A DNA stretch of 64,000 bases from Myxococcales bacterium (GTDB lineage: Bacteria; Myxococcota_A; Polyangia; Polyangiales; Houyiibacteriaceae), in the NCBI GenBank assembly GCA_029863605.1, contig JAOTVB010000001.1, forward strand, positions 286,187 to 350,186, in the 5' to 3' direction. Below, one piece after another: positions 8,881-18,103 of the stretch (positions are counted from its first letter, which is position 1; every line of letters begins with the position of its first letter). The position numbers were made by a program, and so were the translations under genes. A model generated the notes under the pieces. It ran no database searches. It was not told the DNA's origin and saw only the letters and a list, made by a program, of their open reading frames with translations.

Positions 8881-9492
8881 TTACCGGCCGACGCCCATCA
8901 ACGCTTCTAGCGTGTCTCTCAAGCCTCGCACGTCCGATACTCTGACGTGAGCTGAGGCGCCGGCTTCCAATGCCTCTTCCTTGTCCGAGTCGGCGCTCGA
9001 GAAGAGGACTGCTCGGATGTGCTGTGTGCTGTCGCTTCGTTTCAGGGCCCCGATGATCTCGGCGGCCGACAACCGACCGACTTTTGCGCCGAGCACCACT
9101 GCGTCGGGGGGTCGCTCCCCGATCCTCAGTAGGGCATCGACCGCGTCGGAGTAGTCCAAGACTTCGAAGGTGCTTCGGAGAGCTTCGAGGATGACGTCCT
9201 TCAGCGCCGCGGCATCGAGCAGCACGGCGACGCGCGGACGTTCTTCGGTGAGCTCGTGGGGAATCGGGTATCCGTACTTCCGAAGAAAGTCGAGCACATG
9301 AGGGCGACGGAAACGAAGGTGCCGCCCGGGAGTGCGGAAGTGAGAGATGCGGCCCCGGCCGGCCCAGTTGTGAATGGTCTTGAGATCGACTTGGCAGAAC
9401 CGCGCGATCTGCGATGCCGTCAAGAAGTCTTTGGGCCTACGGGAGGGGGCATCCACTACCCTTTTGGGTAACGCGTCGGCCCGTTCGGCCAC
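8881..9492 (-). CDS. HTH (MerR/excisionase-like) regulator with non-canonical receiver domain
   Basis: The 203-residue protein has a MerR/excisionase-type winged HTH (about 22-75: LTASQIARFCQVDLKTIHNW, then RTPGRHLRFRR) followed by a receiver-like alpha/beta domain (about 86-200). The receiver is atypical: the usual Asp pair at the first strand is reduced to one Asp (LLDAA) and the phosphoacceptor position after strand 3 (AVVLG, residue 135) is Gly, so phosphorelay control is unlikely. Such HTH-receiver proteins are common in Myxococcota but poorly studied. The start is GTG with a weak ribosome-binding site. It follows the Nudix gene by 35 bases and precedes hisIE by 137 bases. Regulatory target unknown; the excisionase-like HTH does not indicate a mobile element here. 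Confidence 0.8.
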   Translation of the reverse strand: MAERADALPKRVVDAPSRRPKDFLTASQIARFCQVDLKTIHNWAGRGRISHFRTPGRHLRFRRPHVLDFLRKYGYPIPHELTEERPRVAVLLDAAALKDVILEALRSTFEVLDYSDAVDALLRIGERPPDAVVLGAKVGRLSAAEIIGALKRSDSTQHIRAVLFSSADSDKEEALEAGASAHVRVSDVRGLRDTLEALMGVGR

Positions 9493-9527
9493 AAGGCAGA
9501 AGCGGTAGAATCTGGAAAAACTGTGCC

Positions 9528-10382
9528 TTAGCCAACAGGAATGGCGGCATCGACCCAGGCCCCGCCTTCGAACACCATCCGGGTCGAGCCGGGAAGCACG
9601 GGGTCGTCTTCTGGGTGGTCCGGGTCCCCAGGGAGCGCGAGAAACCAGCCGGCCTCTCCACTCACGATCCGTGGGCGCACGAGGGGTGGCTTACGCGAGG
9701 AGGCGTCTGCGATTGCGGAGGCTGCGGTGTCAAACGCTGCGAGCCACTCGAGCGTGCGAACGGTAGGGGGAGCGAGCTTGATCCGACCGGCATGCATTCC
9801 CTCGAGGGCATCGGATGGCTTGAGCCAAATCGCGGACGTCGTTTCGGTCCCGTCGTGGGTCGCGCGCTGGCCTTCGGGGAGCACGGCGACGAAGAATCGC
9901 GTATCGAACCGCTTGGTCTCCATCTTTGGCGTGATCCAACGCGCGTAGGGTGTCAGCGCCATCGCTTCGATGGTCATCCCGATGTCAGCGGCGATCTCCG
10001 AGAACGGAACTCCAGCGTGGAGGCGCCGTCTTTCCGCATCGAGATCCACCCGGCTTTCGGTGTTGGCAACCAACACACCGGCTTCCTCGAAAGTCTCGCG
10101 TACTCCAGCGACCCAAAAGCCAAGCCCGTCGTCTTGGTCCGCCTCGCCCAGAAGCTCCGCCATCTCTCGGCTAGACCGATCGACTCTCTCTTTCCAAGCG
10201 GTGCCGGTATCGTCGACATCGACCTTACCTCCCGGAAAGACGTGCGCGCCGCCCATGAATCCGCTCTGGCTGTGCCGACACAACATGAACGTCTCTAAGG
10301 CATCCCCCTTTTCGCGGAGGATGATCACGGTCGACGCGTCTTTGATTGGCTTTTCCGGCGTTCCAGCGGAGCTCTTGGTCAT
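9528..10382 (-). CDS. Nudix hydrolase of the NUDT19/CoA-diphosphatase-like group
   Basis: The 284-residue protein has the Nudix elements split as in NUDT19-like enzymes: VFPGGKVD (residues 48-55) and, after a long insertion, GVRETFEEAGVL (93-104). The family hydrolyses nucleoside diphosphates linked to another group, and the NUDT19 branch cleaves CoA or acyl-CoA derivatives. The substrate here is inferred only from the split Nudix layout. The ATG overlaps the stop of the upstream XRE regulator by 4 bases (ATGA), so the two are probably co-translated. Confidence 0.82.
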   Translation of the reverse strand: MTKSSAGTPEKPIKDASTVIILREKGDALETFMLCRHSQSGFMGGAHVFPGGKVDVDDTGTAWKERVDRSSREMAELLGEADQDDGLGFWVAGVRETFEEAGVLVANTESRVDLDAERRRLHAGVPFSEIAADIGMTIEAMALTPYARWITPKMETKRFDTRFFVAVLPEGQRATHDGTETTSAIWLKPSDALEGMHAGRIKLAPPTVRTLEWLAAFDTAASAIADASSRKPPLVRPRIVSGEAGWFLALPGDPDHPEDDPVLPGSTRMVFEGGAWVDAAIPVG

Positions 10383-11200
10383 GACTCGCGCGAAACCAAC
10401 ACATGCGTCGTCGACACACCGATGGCGCTCGCGATCCGAGCCAAGGTCTCGAGCGACGGCGTATGCCGCCCGGCCTCCACGCGCGCGATGTTCGGGCGGT
10501 GAATCCCCGTGCGCCGGGCGAGCTCTGCCTGCGTGAGGCCCGCAGCGAGACGCAACTCGCGAAGCCGTGCACCGAGCTTTTCCCCATCGATCGCAATGTC
10601 TGCCTCTCCATTCGTCAGACCCCTCGCGGAGTGCACCGCGCCCACACCGAGTCGACAGATCACGCCGCTCTTCAACTGTAGCGTTGCGGTCGTTGCGTTC
10701 GGATCGATGCTTATGTTCGTGATCTCGGAGCCGTCGTCTGCGGGGTCGATCGGACGCCTGTGCAACGCGGCATCACCGTTGCCGAGCACTGCGAGTATGT
10801 CATCTCCGCAAGGCGAGACGGTTACGAACTCGAAACGAAGGTGACGCCTCGGATCTGAGCGACGCGTCAAAGCCGCGGCGACGCGCGTGACGTCCTCTTT
10901 GTTCGTGGTGACGAGACCGTCACAGAGCTCGCTGACGATGTCTTCGAGGGAACCTCGATCCGGTTCGACGTGTGCAATGGGAATCGCACCCACGGCTCGA
11001 ACGTAGCCGAGCGTCGACAGGAGCTCGTCCGGCAGGAGCGCATCGTCGATATCGACGACCACCGCCGTCTGACCGTCGAGGGCGTTGGCGAGCTCGCTTG
11101 GCGCGACAACTCGCGTTTGAATGCCGTTGTTGGCCAACGCTTGCCCCCATTGCTGCGCGACGTGTTCGCGTTCGGTCAACAGTGTTACGCTCACAGTCAT
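10379..11200 (-). CDS. XRE-family regulator with N-terminal receiver-like domain
   Basis: The 273-residue protein has an N-terminal receiver-like domain (about 1-115; AVVVDIDDALLPDELL), a beta-rich middle part of unknown type (about 120-200) and a C-terminal XRE/Cro helix-turn-helix (about 207-262; LRELRLAAGLTQAELARRTG, then RPNIARVEAGRHTPS). The start at 11200 is chosen because GGAGG lies 5 to 9 bases before it; the open frame runs a further 42 codons upstream without a ribosome-binding site. The Nudix gene follows with a 4-base overlap. A pair of GTACACT repeats in the gap before prs could be its own operator. Target unknown. Confidence 0.8.
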   Translation of the reverse strand: MTVSVTLLTEREHVAQQWGQALANNGIQTRVVAPSELANALDGQTAVVVDIDDALLPDELLSTLGYVRAVGAIPIAHVEPDRGSLEDIVSELCDGLVTTNKEDVTRVAAALTRRSDPRRHLRFEFVTVSPCGDDILAVLGNGDAALHRRPIDPADDGSEITNISIDPNATTATLQLKSGVICRLGVGAVHSARGLTNGEADIAIDGEKLGARLRELRLAAGLTQAELARRTGIHRPNIARVEAGRHTPSLETLARIASAIGVSTTHVLVSRES

Positions 11201-11230
11201 CGCGCCTCCGCCCTTCGGGAGCGATGAGAT

Positions 11231-11280
11231 GTACACTTCCCGGAACGGAAGCTCAACCATGTACGACAGGAAAGTACACT
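11231..11280. promoter_or_regulatory. GTACACT direct repeats between the XRE regulator gene and prs
   Basis: GTACACT occurs at 11231-11237 and 11274-11280, start-to-start distance 43 bases (about four helical turns), with a third GTAC at 11261-11264 and the inverted repeat CTTCC-6-GGAAG at 11236-11251. The segment lies 31 to 80 bases upstream of the regulator start. Function as an operator is inferred. Confidence 0.35.
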
Positions 11281-11319
11281 CTTTGCAGTTGGCAAGGGGT
11301 TTGCTAGCAGCGCTCGCGG

Positions 11320-11348
11320 TTGACACTTGGCGACCGCTTTGCTACCCA
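11320..11348 (+). promoter_or_regulatory. Probable prs promoter
   Basis: A perfect -35 box TTGACA (11320-11325) is followed after 17 bases by the weak -10 candidate TACCCA (11343-11348). It would give a leader of about 45 bases before the prs ATG at 11401. The -10 match is poor, so only the -35 box is convincing. Confidence 0.45.
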
Positions 11349-11400
11349 CCAACGCCCTTCAACTGGGTCGCACTTCTCTACTGAGTCAAGGGAACCGCCG

Positions 11401-12342
11401 ATGTTCAAGTCGACCTGCGTATTTTCCGGCAACTCGAATCCCGCGCTGTCCGAGAAAATCGCTAACTACTTGGAATTGCCGCTTGCTCGGGCCCGGGTCT
11501 CGCGGTTTTCGGACGGTGAGGTCTTCGCCGAGATCCAAGAGAACGTGCGCGGCGTCGATGTGTACGTCATCCAGTCGACCTGCGCACCCGTCAACGACAA
11601 CTTGATGGAGTTGCTCGTGATGGTCGATGCCCTCAAGCGCGCCTCGGCGGGCTCAATCGCCGCGGTCATCCCTTATTACGGATACGCGCGTCAGGACAGG
11701 AAGGCTGCGCCGCGGACACCGATTACGGCCAAGCTCGTCGCCGACTTGTTGAGCGGGTCCGGAATTGACCGGGTTGTCTCCATGGACCTGCACGCTGGGC
11801 AGATTCAGGGCTTTTTCAACGTTCCGTTCGACCATCTTTACGCTTTGCCGGTTTTTCTGGAGCATCTGCGACCGCGGTTCTCGGCCCCACCGGTTTTTGT
11901 ATCTCCCGACGCGGGTGGCGTGGAGAGAACACGCGCTTACGCCAAACGGCTAGACGCAGACCTCGCCATCATCGACAAGCGCCGAGAAGAGAAGAATGTC
12001 AGCGAGGTCATGAACATCATCGGCGACGTGCATGGGCGTGAGTGCGTGATCTTGGACGACATGATCGACACCGCCGGTACGATTACCAACGCCGCCAGGG
12101 CGCTGGAGGAAAAGGGCGCACAGCGGGTTCTGGCCGCCGCGACCCACCCCGTCCTTTCGGGTCCGGCCCTCGAAAGGATCGTGAATTCACCCCTGGAGGA
12201 AGTGATTGTCACCGATACGATCCCCCTCCGGGACGAGGTGGTGGCCTCGGGGCGCTTCCGCGTGCTTTCGGTCGCAAGTTTGCTAGGAGAGGCGATCAAA
12301 CGGATTCACCACAGCGACTCGGTGAGCTCGCTGTTCGTATGA
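11401..12342 (+). CDS. prs: Ribose-phosphate pyrophosphokinase
   Basis: Prs makes PRPP from ribose-5-phosphate and ATP for nucleotide, histidine and tryptophan synthesis. The 313-residue protein has the expected landmarks: [14 protein letters not shown] at the start, [10 protein letters not shown] near 98, the [13 protein letters not shown] metal site near 127 and the PRPP loop [12 protein letters not shown] near 217. The ATG at 11401 matches the family start; the frame is open 27 codons upstream but covers the promoter. First gene of prs-rplY-pth-rpsF-rpsR-rplI-dnaB; rplY follows after 15 bases. Confidence 0.97.
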   Translation: MFKSTCVFSGNSNPALSEKIANYLELPLARARVSRFSDGEVFAEIQENVRGVDVYVIQSTCAPVNDNLMELLVMVDALKRASAGSIAAVIPYYGYARQDRKAAPRTPITAKLVADLLSGSGIDRVVSMDLHAGQIQGFFNVPFDHLYALPVFLEHLRPRFSAPPVFVSPDAGGVERTRAYAKRLDADLAIIDKRREEKNVSEVMNIIGDVHGRECVILDDMIDTAGTITNAARALEEKGAQRVLAAATHPVLSGPALERIVNSPLEEVIVTDTIPLRDEVVASGRFRVLSVASLLGEAIKRIHHSDSVSSLFV

Positions 12343-12357
12343 ATGGAGCATTAGACG

Positions 12358-13053
12358 ATGGAAACGACGACGTTGCAGGCTGAGGTCCGCGCTGATCGCG
12401 GAAAGGGGCCAGCGCGTCGGCTGCGTGCTCAAGGAAAGCTCCCGGGCGTTTTTTACGGCCCGGGTCTCGAGCCAACGCCGCTGACCCTTTCCCCCAAAGA
12501 ACTCGAAAAAGCGCTACGCGGAAAGAGGGGCAGGAACGCCGTGTTCAAGTTGACGGTCGACGGCAAGGACGAGCTGGCGATGGTCCGGGAAATCACGACC
12601 GACCCCGTCACACAGCACCTGCTCCATGTGGACCTCTATCGAGTCTTCGAAGACAAGGAGCTCGACATCGAGGTGCCGTTCCACGCCGTCGGTAGAGCGA
12701 TTGGGGTCGTTCAGGGCGGCGTGTTGAACCTGACCCGAAGGCATCTGCCGGTTCGTACGACTCCGGCCAAGATTCCCGTCTCGATCGATGTCGATGTCAC
12801 CCATCTCGACATGCGGGATAGCCTCGCCGTCGAAGATGTCGCGTTTCCCGAGGGGGTCGAGTGCGCGCTGAATCCCAAGCTCACCCTCGTGATCGTCCTC
12901 GAGCCCCGAATGGCGACTGCGGATGAAGAAGCCGCTGAGGCGGAAGCGGCCGCGGCAACTGCCGAGGGTGTGGCGGCTGTTGAAGGTGAGGCAGCTACCG
13001 AAGGTGCGGCGCCGTCCGAACCCGAGGCGGGTGGCGACAAGCCAGCAAGCTGA
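12358..13053 (+). CDS. rplY: 50S ribosomal protein L25/Ctc with acidic Ala-rich tail
   Basis: The 231-residue L25 is of the two-domain CTC/TL5 type: N-terminal 5S-rRNA-binding beta barrel (about 1-95; GPARRLRAQGKLPGVFYG) and C-terminal domain (about 96-190; LDIEVPFHAVG). It binds 5S rRNA in the large subunit. From about residue 190 a tail rich in Ala, Glu and Gly follows, not part of the conserved fold. It lies 15 bases after prs, and pth starts 14 bases after it, an arrangement common in bacteria. Confidence 0.95.
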   Translation: METTTLQAEVRADRGKGPARRLRAQGKLPGVFYGPGLEPTPLTLSPKELEKALRGKRGRNAVFKLTVDGKDELAMVREITTDPVTQHLLHVDLYRVFEDKELDIEVPFHAVGRAIGVVQGGVLNLTRRHLPVRTTPAKIPVSIDVDVTHLDMRDSLAVEDVAFPEGVECALNPKLTLVIVLEPRMATADEEAAEAEAAAATAEGVAAVEGEAATEGAAPSEPEAGGDKPAS

Positions 13054-13067
13054 AAGCCTAGAAGACC

Positions 13068-13637
13068 GTGAGCACGCATCTCATCGCGGGCCTCGGTAAT
13101 CCCGGACCGAAGTACGCCAGCAATCGCCACAATGTCGGATTCATGGTGGCCAACGCGCTCGCGCACCGCTGGGGTGCGCCGGGCTTCCGAGATAAGTTCA
13201 AGGGCGAGTTCACCAAAGTCGGCCTGGCGGGGATGGACGTCATTCTGCTCAAGCCCATGACCTACATGAACCTGAGCGGCGAGTCCGTGCAGGCCGCGAT
13301 GCGGTTCTTCCGGGTTCCATTGGATCACGTGATGACGGTCCACGACGAGCTGGACCTTTCCTTCGGGGTGGTTCGGCTCAAGGTGGGCGGCGGCACCGCA
13401 GGCCACAATGGGCTTCGGTCGATGATGGAGCACTGCGGTGGGCCCGATTTCGATCGCTGTCGCGTGGGTATTGGACGACCCGAGCGGGGCCGGCCTGAGA
13501 GTTACGTCTTGAGTGATTTCAATGACTTCGAGAAAGCGGAGCTCGGGGACGTCCTCGAGCTCGCCGCGGACATGGTCGAAACGGCCATCCGGGAGGGCAC
13601 CCGGGCCGCCATGAACCGCTACCACGGAAGCTCCTGA
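13068..13637 (+). CDS. pth: Peptidyl-tRNA hydrolase
   Basis: Pth releases peptides from peptidyl-tRNA dropped by stalled ribosomes. The 189-residue protein shows GLGNPGPKYASNRHNVGF with catalytic His21, KPMTYMNLSGESV with the conserved Asn, HDELDL near 94 and GGTAGHNGLRS near 110. The start codon is GTG at the conserved N-terminus (STHLIAGLGN). Length is normal. It sits between rplY and rpsF, 89 bases before the rpsF start. Confidence 0.96.
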   Translation: MSTHLIAGLGNPGPKYASNRHNVGFMVANALAHRWGAPGFRDKFKGEFTKVGLAGMDVILLKPMTYMNLSGESVQAAMRFFRVPLDHVMTVHDELDLSFGVVRLKVGGGTAGHNGLRSMMEHCGGPDFDRCRVGIGRPERGRPESYVLSDFNDFEKAELGDVLELAADMVETAIREGTRAAMNRYHGSS

Positions 13638-13677
13638 CCGCTCGACTGGCGTACCCATGAAGATCGGCTATCACGCG

Positions 13678-13726
13678 TCCTCCCTCGCTCCAGCTTTGAG
13701 CTGGGGCCGTCAGACCAGGAGGATCG
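13678..13726 (+). promoter_or_regulatory. Candidate rpsF leader: hairpin pairing with the ribosome-binding site
   Basis: TCCTCC (13678-13683) is complementary to the rpsF ribosome-binding site GGAGGA (13718-13723). Inside this outer stem lies an 8-bp hairpin, CTCCAGCT (13688-13695) with AGCTGGGG (13699-13706; one G-T pair) and a TTG loop. The trinucleotide CCG (13707-13709) follows the inner stem on the 3' side. The known S6:S18-binding mRNA motif uses a CCG bulge next to a stem-loop in rpsF leaders. The layout suggests autogenous control of rpsF-rpsR-rplI by S6:S18; not demonstrated here. Confidence 0.55.
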
Positions 13727-14347
13727 ATGGCAACTGCGGCAGCAGCGCCCAAGACGCAATGGGCGCGCGAATACGAAACGATTTACATCCTTCGACCGGA
13801 TGTGGATAACGCAACGGCCGAGAAGGTGGTCGGGCGCGCACGTGATGTCGTGAAGCGACTCGGCGGCACGCTGACGAAGCTTGACAACTGGGGCAAGCGT
13901 CGGCTCGCTTACCCGATCGAGAAGAATACACGCGGGATCTTCGTCTACCTGAAGTATGTCGGGTTTGGGGACCTCGTGGCAGAACTCGAGCGCAATCTGC
14001 GTCTTCTTGACGAGGTGGTCCGCTTTCAAACGGTTCTTCTTCGCGAGGATATAGACCCGGCTACCGTCGAGGTAGACCCCGAGGAAGTGCAATACCTGCA
14101 CGTCGAGGACGAAGACGAGCCCGAGGATGCCGAGACCGAGCGTGCACGGAGCCTCGGGATGATCCCGAGGGCACCGCGGCCGGAGCGGCCGTCAGAGGCA
14201 GGGCCGGCGGTGGAGGCAGCGCCAGTGGCAGAGGCCGAGCCAGCGCCAGTCGCAGAGGCAGCGGAAGAGCCAGCAGCCGAGCCGGTTGGCGAGGGAGCTT
14301 CTAAGGGGGCCGAGGATGACGACGACAAGCCCAAAGGGGGTGGGTGA
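13727..14347 (+). CDS. rpsF: 30S ribosomal protein S6 with long acidic Ala-rich tail
   Basis: S6 binds 16S rRNA together with S18. The conserved domain is at about residues 12-115 ([38 protein letters not shown]). The 206-residue length is well above the usual 95-135 because of a tail from about residue 125 rich in Glu, Ala and Pro, ending in [11 protein letters not shown] ribosome-binding site GGAGGA lies 3 bases before the ATG, inside a possible regulatory hairpin. The stop codon overlaps the start of rpsR by one base (TGATG). Confidence 0.95.
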   Translation: MATAAAAPKTQWAREYETIYILRPDVDNATAEKVVGRARDVVKRLGGTLTKLDNWGKRRLAYPIEKNTRGIFVYLKYVGFGDLVAELERNLRLLDEVVRFQTVLLREDIDPATVEVDPEEVQYLHVEDEDEPEDAETERARSLGMIPRAPRPERPSEAGPAVEAAPVAEAEPAPVAEAAEEPAAEPVGEGASKGAEDDDDKPKGGG

Positions 14348-14649
14348 TGGCGGATGACAGAGACAGAGACAGAGACAGAGGCAGAGGCGACGAGCTCCGG
14401 CAGGATTTCGACGTCGAAGCTGGCGGCCGTCGGCGAACGGGACGCAAGCGAGCTCCCGCGTTCGCGCTCGATCCGGATTTCAGGTTTGATTACAAAGATC
14501 CCCAGCAGCTGCGGCACTTCATCACCGACCGTGGAAAGATCGTGCCCAGGCGCATTACCGGTCTGAGCGCCAAGCAGCAGCGCAATCTGACCCGTGCGAT
14601 CAAACGAGCGCGCAATATCGCGCTTCTTCCTTACACGGCGACGAAGTGA
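14347..14649 (+). CDS. rpsR: 30S ribosomal protein S18, zinc-free form, with repetitive N-terminus
   Basis: The 100-residue S18 has the conserved core from about residue 40 ([19 protein letters not shown], then [22 protein letters not shown]). The usual Cys residues of the N-terminal arm are absent, so it is the C-minus type that needs no zinc. The N-terminus is a low-complexity [12 protein letters not shown] run coded by a GAC-AGA repeat. The start is the ATG at 14347, overlapping the S6 stop; a GTG one codon earlier is possible. rplI follows after 7 bases. Confidence 0.94.
   Translation: MADDRDRDRDRGRGDELRQDFDVEAGGRRRTGRKRAPAFALDPDFRFDYKDPQQLRHFITDRGKIVPRRITGLSAKQQRNLTRAIKRARNIALLPYTATK
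14356..14385 (+). repeat. Hexanucleotide repeat GACAGA within rpsR
   Basis: Four perfect GACAGA units (14356-14379) and one variant GGCAGA (14380-14385) encode the Asp-Arg repeat at the S18 N-terminus. AGA is a rare Arg codon in GC-rich genomes, and five lie within the first 14 codons of this gene. The unit is a multiple of three, so length changes would not shift the frame. Confidence 0.8.
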
Positions 14650-14656
14650 GGCAGCC

Positions 14657-15124
14657 ATGTCGTCTACCGTAGAAGTCGTGCTGAAAGAAAGCCTCGAGCA
14701 TTTGGGCTCGATCGGCGACGTGGTGCGTGTCCGGCGCGGATACGCACGCAACTACCTGCTGCCCCGGGGTCTCGCCGTCGTCGCGAGCCGCGGGAACGTA
14801 CGCCAGATCGAGCATGAAAAGGCTGTTCAGGCGCAACGGGTAGCCAAGCTCAGGGCGGACCAGGAGGCAATCGTCTCCGAGCTTGCAGAAATCACCATCA
14901 TGGTTGCCAAGGAGGCTGGCGAGGACGGCAAGCTTTTCGGCTCCGTGACGTCGAACGAGGTGATCGAGGGCCTCAAGGCCAAGGACTTGAAGATCGAGAT
15001 CGACAAGAAGAAGCTCGTGATGCCTGACCAGCCCATCAAAGAGGTCGGCAGTTACGAGGTGGGCGTGAAGTTGCCGTACGGTCTGACCGCCACGTTCCAG
15101 CTGGAAGTCAAAACCCGCGCCTGA
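14657..15124 (+). CDS. rplI: 50S ribosomal protein L9
   Basis: L9 (155 residues) binds 23S rRNA through its N-terminal domain (VEVVLKESLEHLGSIGDVV, then RRGYARNYLLPRGLA) and has a long central helix (about 40-80) and a C-terminal domain (about 82-150; KLFGSVTSNEVIEGLK). Length is close to the usual 150. Start chosen at ATG 14657 at the conserved N-terminus; the open frame upstream overlaps rpsR. It ends the ribosomal group; dnaB follows after about 90 bases. Confidence 0.96.
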   Translation: MSSTVEVVLKESLEHLGSIGDVVRVRRGYARNYLLPRGLAVVASRGNVRQIEHEKAVQAQRVAKLRADQEAIVSELAEITIMVAKEAGEDGKLFGSVTSNEVIEGLKAKDLKIEIDKKKLVMPDQPIKEVGSYEVGVKLPYGLTATFQLEVKTRA

Positions 15125-15216
15125 CGTTTCAAACCCATTGGCGGGTTGGGCGATTTTGGCTAGAACCAAACCTCGGGAGGGACGGGGTCATTTCAGCAGC
15201 AGAGCGAACCGGATAC

Positions 15217-16578
15217 GTGCCGCCGAACTCCCTCGAGGCAGAACGGGCGGTGCTCGGCGGCATCCTGCTCGAGAACGACTCGATGAACGTCGTCCTCGAG
15301 GTGCTATCGCTCGACGACTTTTACAGCGAAGCCAACGCCAAGATCTTCGAAGCGATGAGCGAGCTCTTTCGCCGAAACCAACCTGTCGATCAAGTGACCC
15401 TCCGAGAGGCCCTCCTTCACGGCGGCAGGCTCGCAGGGGTCGGGGGCGACGAGTACATTCTGTCGCTGACCAATACGATTCCGACCGTCTCGAACATCAA
15501 GACGCACGCTCGGATCGTCCGCGAGAAGTCGGTCGTACGGAATTTGATTCAGGTTTGTCACGAGGTCACCGCGCGCGGCTACGGCGACTATGGGGCTGTC
15601 GAGGAGTTTCTCGACCAAGCGGAGTCGTCGATCTTCGCGGTCGCCCGAGAGCGCGCACGCCACCCCTACGAGCACGTCAAAGAAGTCGTGATGCGGACGT
15701 TTCAGGAGATCCATGAAACGGCTAACCGCGGCGAAGTGATCACGGGCCTTCCCACTGGCTTTGCGAAGCTCGACCAGCTCACCGCCGGGATGCACGGGGG
15801 CGAGTTGATCATCGTGGCGGGGCGTCCCGGCATGGGGAAGACCTCCCTTGCCCTGAACGTGGCGCACAACGCCTGCGAGGCGACCAAAGCGCCGGTGGCG
15901 ATCTTCTCCCTCGAGATGCCGAAGGGACAACTGGTTCGGAGGTTCCTAGGGGCCGAGGCGCGGGTCGACGGAAATCGCATCCGCACGGGGCAGCTCCACA
16001 AGGACGATTGGCCGAAGCTCGCCGATGCAGCCGGGACCTTGAGCGAGCTCCCGATTTGGATCGACGACACGCCGGCGATCACGCTGCTAGAGCTTCGCGC
16101 CAAGGCTCGCCGACTTCGCTCGGAGGTTGGCCTCAGGCTCCTCGTCGTCGACTACCTCCAGTTGATGCGGTCGGGCTCCCGCAACGATTCGCGAGAACAA
16201 GAGATCAGCGAGATCAGCCGAAGCCTAAAAGCACTGGCCAAAGAGCTCGAGATTCCGATCATGGCCCTTTCGCAGCTCAACCGTGGCGTGGAATCGCGGG
16301 GCGTCAAAGACAAGCGCCCGCAGTTGTCCGACCTGCGCGAGTCAGGCGCCATCGAGCAGGACGCCGATACGATCTGGTTCATCTATCGCGACGAAGTTTA
16401 CAATCGCGATAGCGATGACCGCGGCATTGCGGAGATCATCATCGGGAAACAACGTGCCGGCCCAACCGGCACCTGTCGAGTTCGTTTCTTCAGCGAGTTC
16501 ACCCGGTTCGACGATCTCGCCGAGCGCGAGTACTACGGCGCGTCGGCTGCAGGTGCGGCCGACTTCCGCGACACGTAG
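15217..16578 (+). CDS. dnaB: Replicative DNA helicase DnaB
   Basis: DnaB is the hexameric 5'-to-3' helicase of the replication fork. The protein (453 residues from GTG) has the N-terminal primase-interacting domain (NSLEAERAVLGGILL, about 4-100) and the RecA-like C-terminal domain with Walker A GRPGMGKTS near 206 and the LRESGAIEQDADTIWF segment near 378. The GTG at 15217 has no clear ribosome-binding site. GGGAGGG at 15175-15181 is well placed for a rare ATT start at 15190, which would add nine residues. No intein is present. Confidence 0.95.
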   Translation: MPPNSLEAERAVLGGILLENDSMNVVLEVLSLDDFYSEANAKIFEAMSELFRRNQPVDQVTLREALLHGGRLAGVGGDEYILSLTNTIPTVSNIKTHARIVREKSVVRNLIQVCHEVTARGYGDYGAVEEFLDQAESSIFAVARERARHPYEHVKEVVMRTFQEIHETANRGEVITGLPTGFAKLDQLTAGMHGGELIIVAGRPGMGKTSLALNVAHNACEATKAPVAIFSLEMPKGQLVRRFLGAEARVDGNRIRTGQLHKDDWPKLADAAGTLSELPIWIDDTPAITLLELRAKARRLRSEVGLRLLVVDYLQLMRSGSRNDSREQEISEISRSLKALAKELEIPIMALSQLNRGVESRGVKDKRPQLSDLRESGAIEQDADTIWFIYRDEVYNRDSDDRGIAEIIIGKQRAGPTGTCRVRFFSEFTRFDDLAEREYYGASAAGAADFRDT

Positions 16579-16672
16579 GTGCTCGCGTGGGGGTGGATCA
16601 TCTGCGTCAACCGGTGACCTGGGCCGGCGTGGCGAGTGCCAACCCGTCCGACGGCAGCCCGGCGTCGCGCGA

Positions 16673-18103
<1,431 letters not shown>

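Noticed and set aside
8881-9492. Mobile-element excisionase
   Set aside because: The HTH is excisionase-like, but it is fused to a receiver-like domain and no integrase, attachment site or transposase is nearby.
14356-14385. GACAGA repeat as a phase-variation switch
   Set aside because: The unit is six bases, so gain or loss keeps the reading frame; on/off switching is not expected.
15132-15147. AACCC-6-GGGTT hairpin after rplI as a terminator
   Set aside because: The stem is only 5 bp and the following GGGCGATTTT is not a proper T run; dnaB probably stays in the same transcript.
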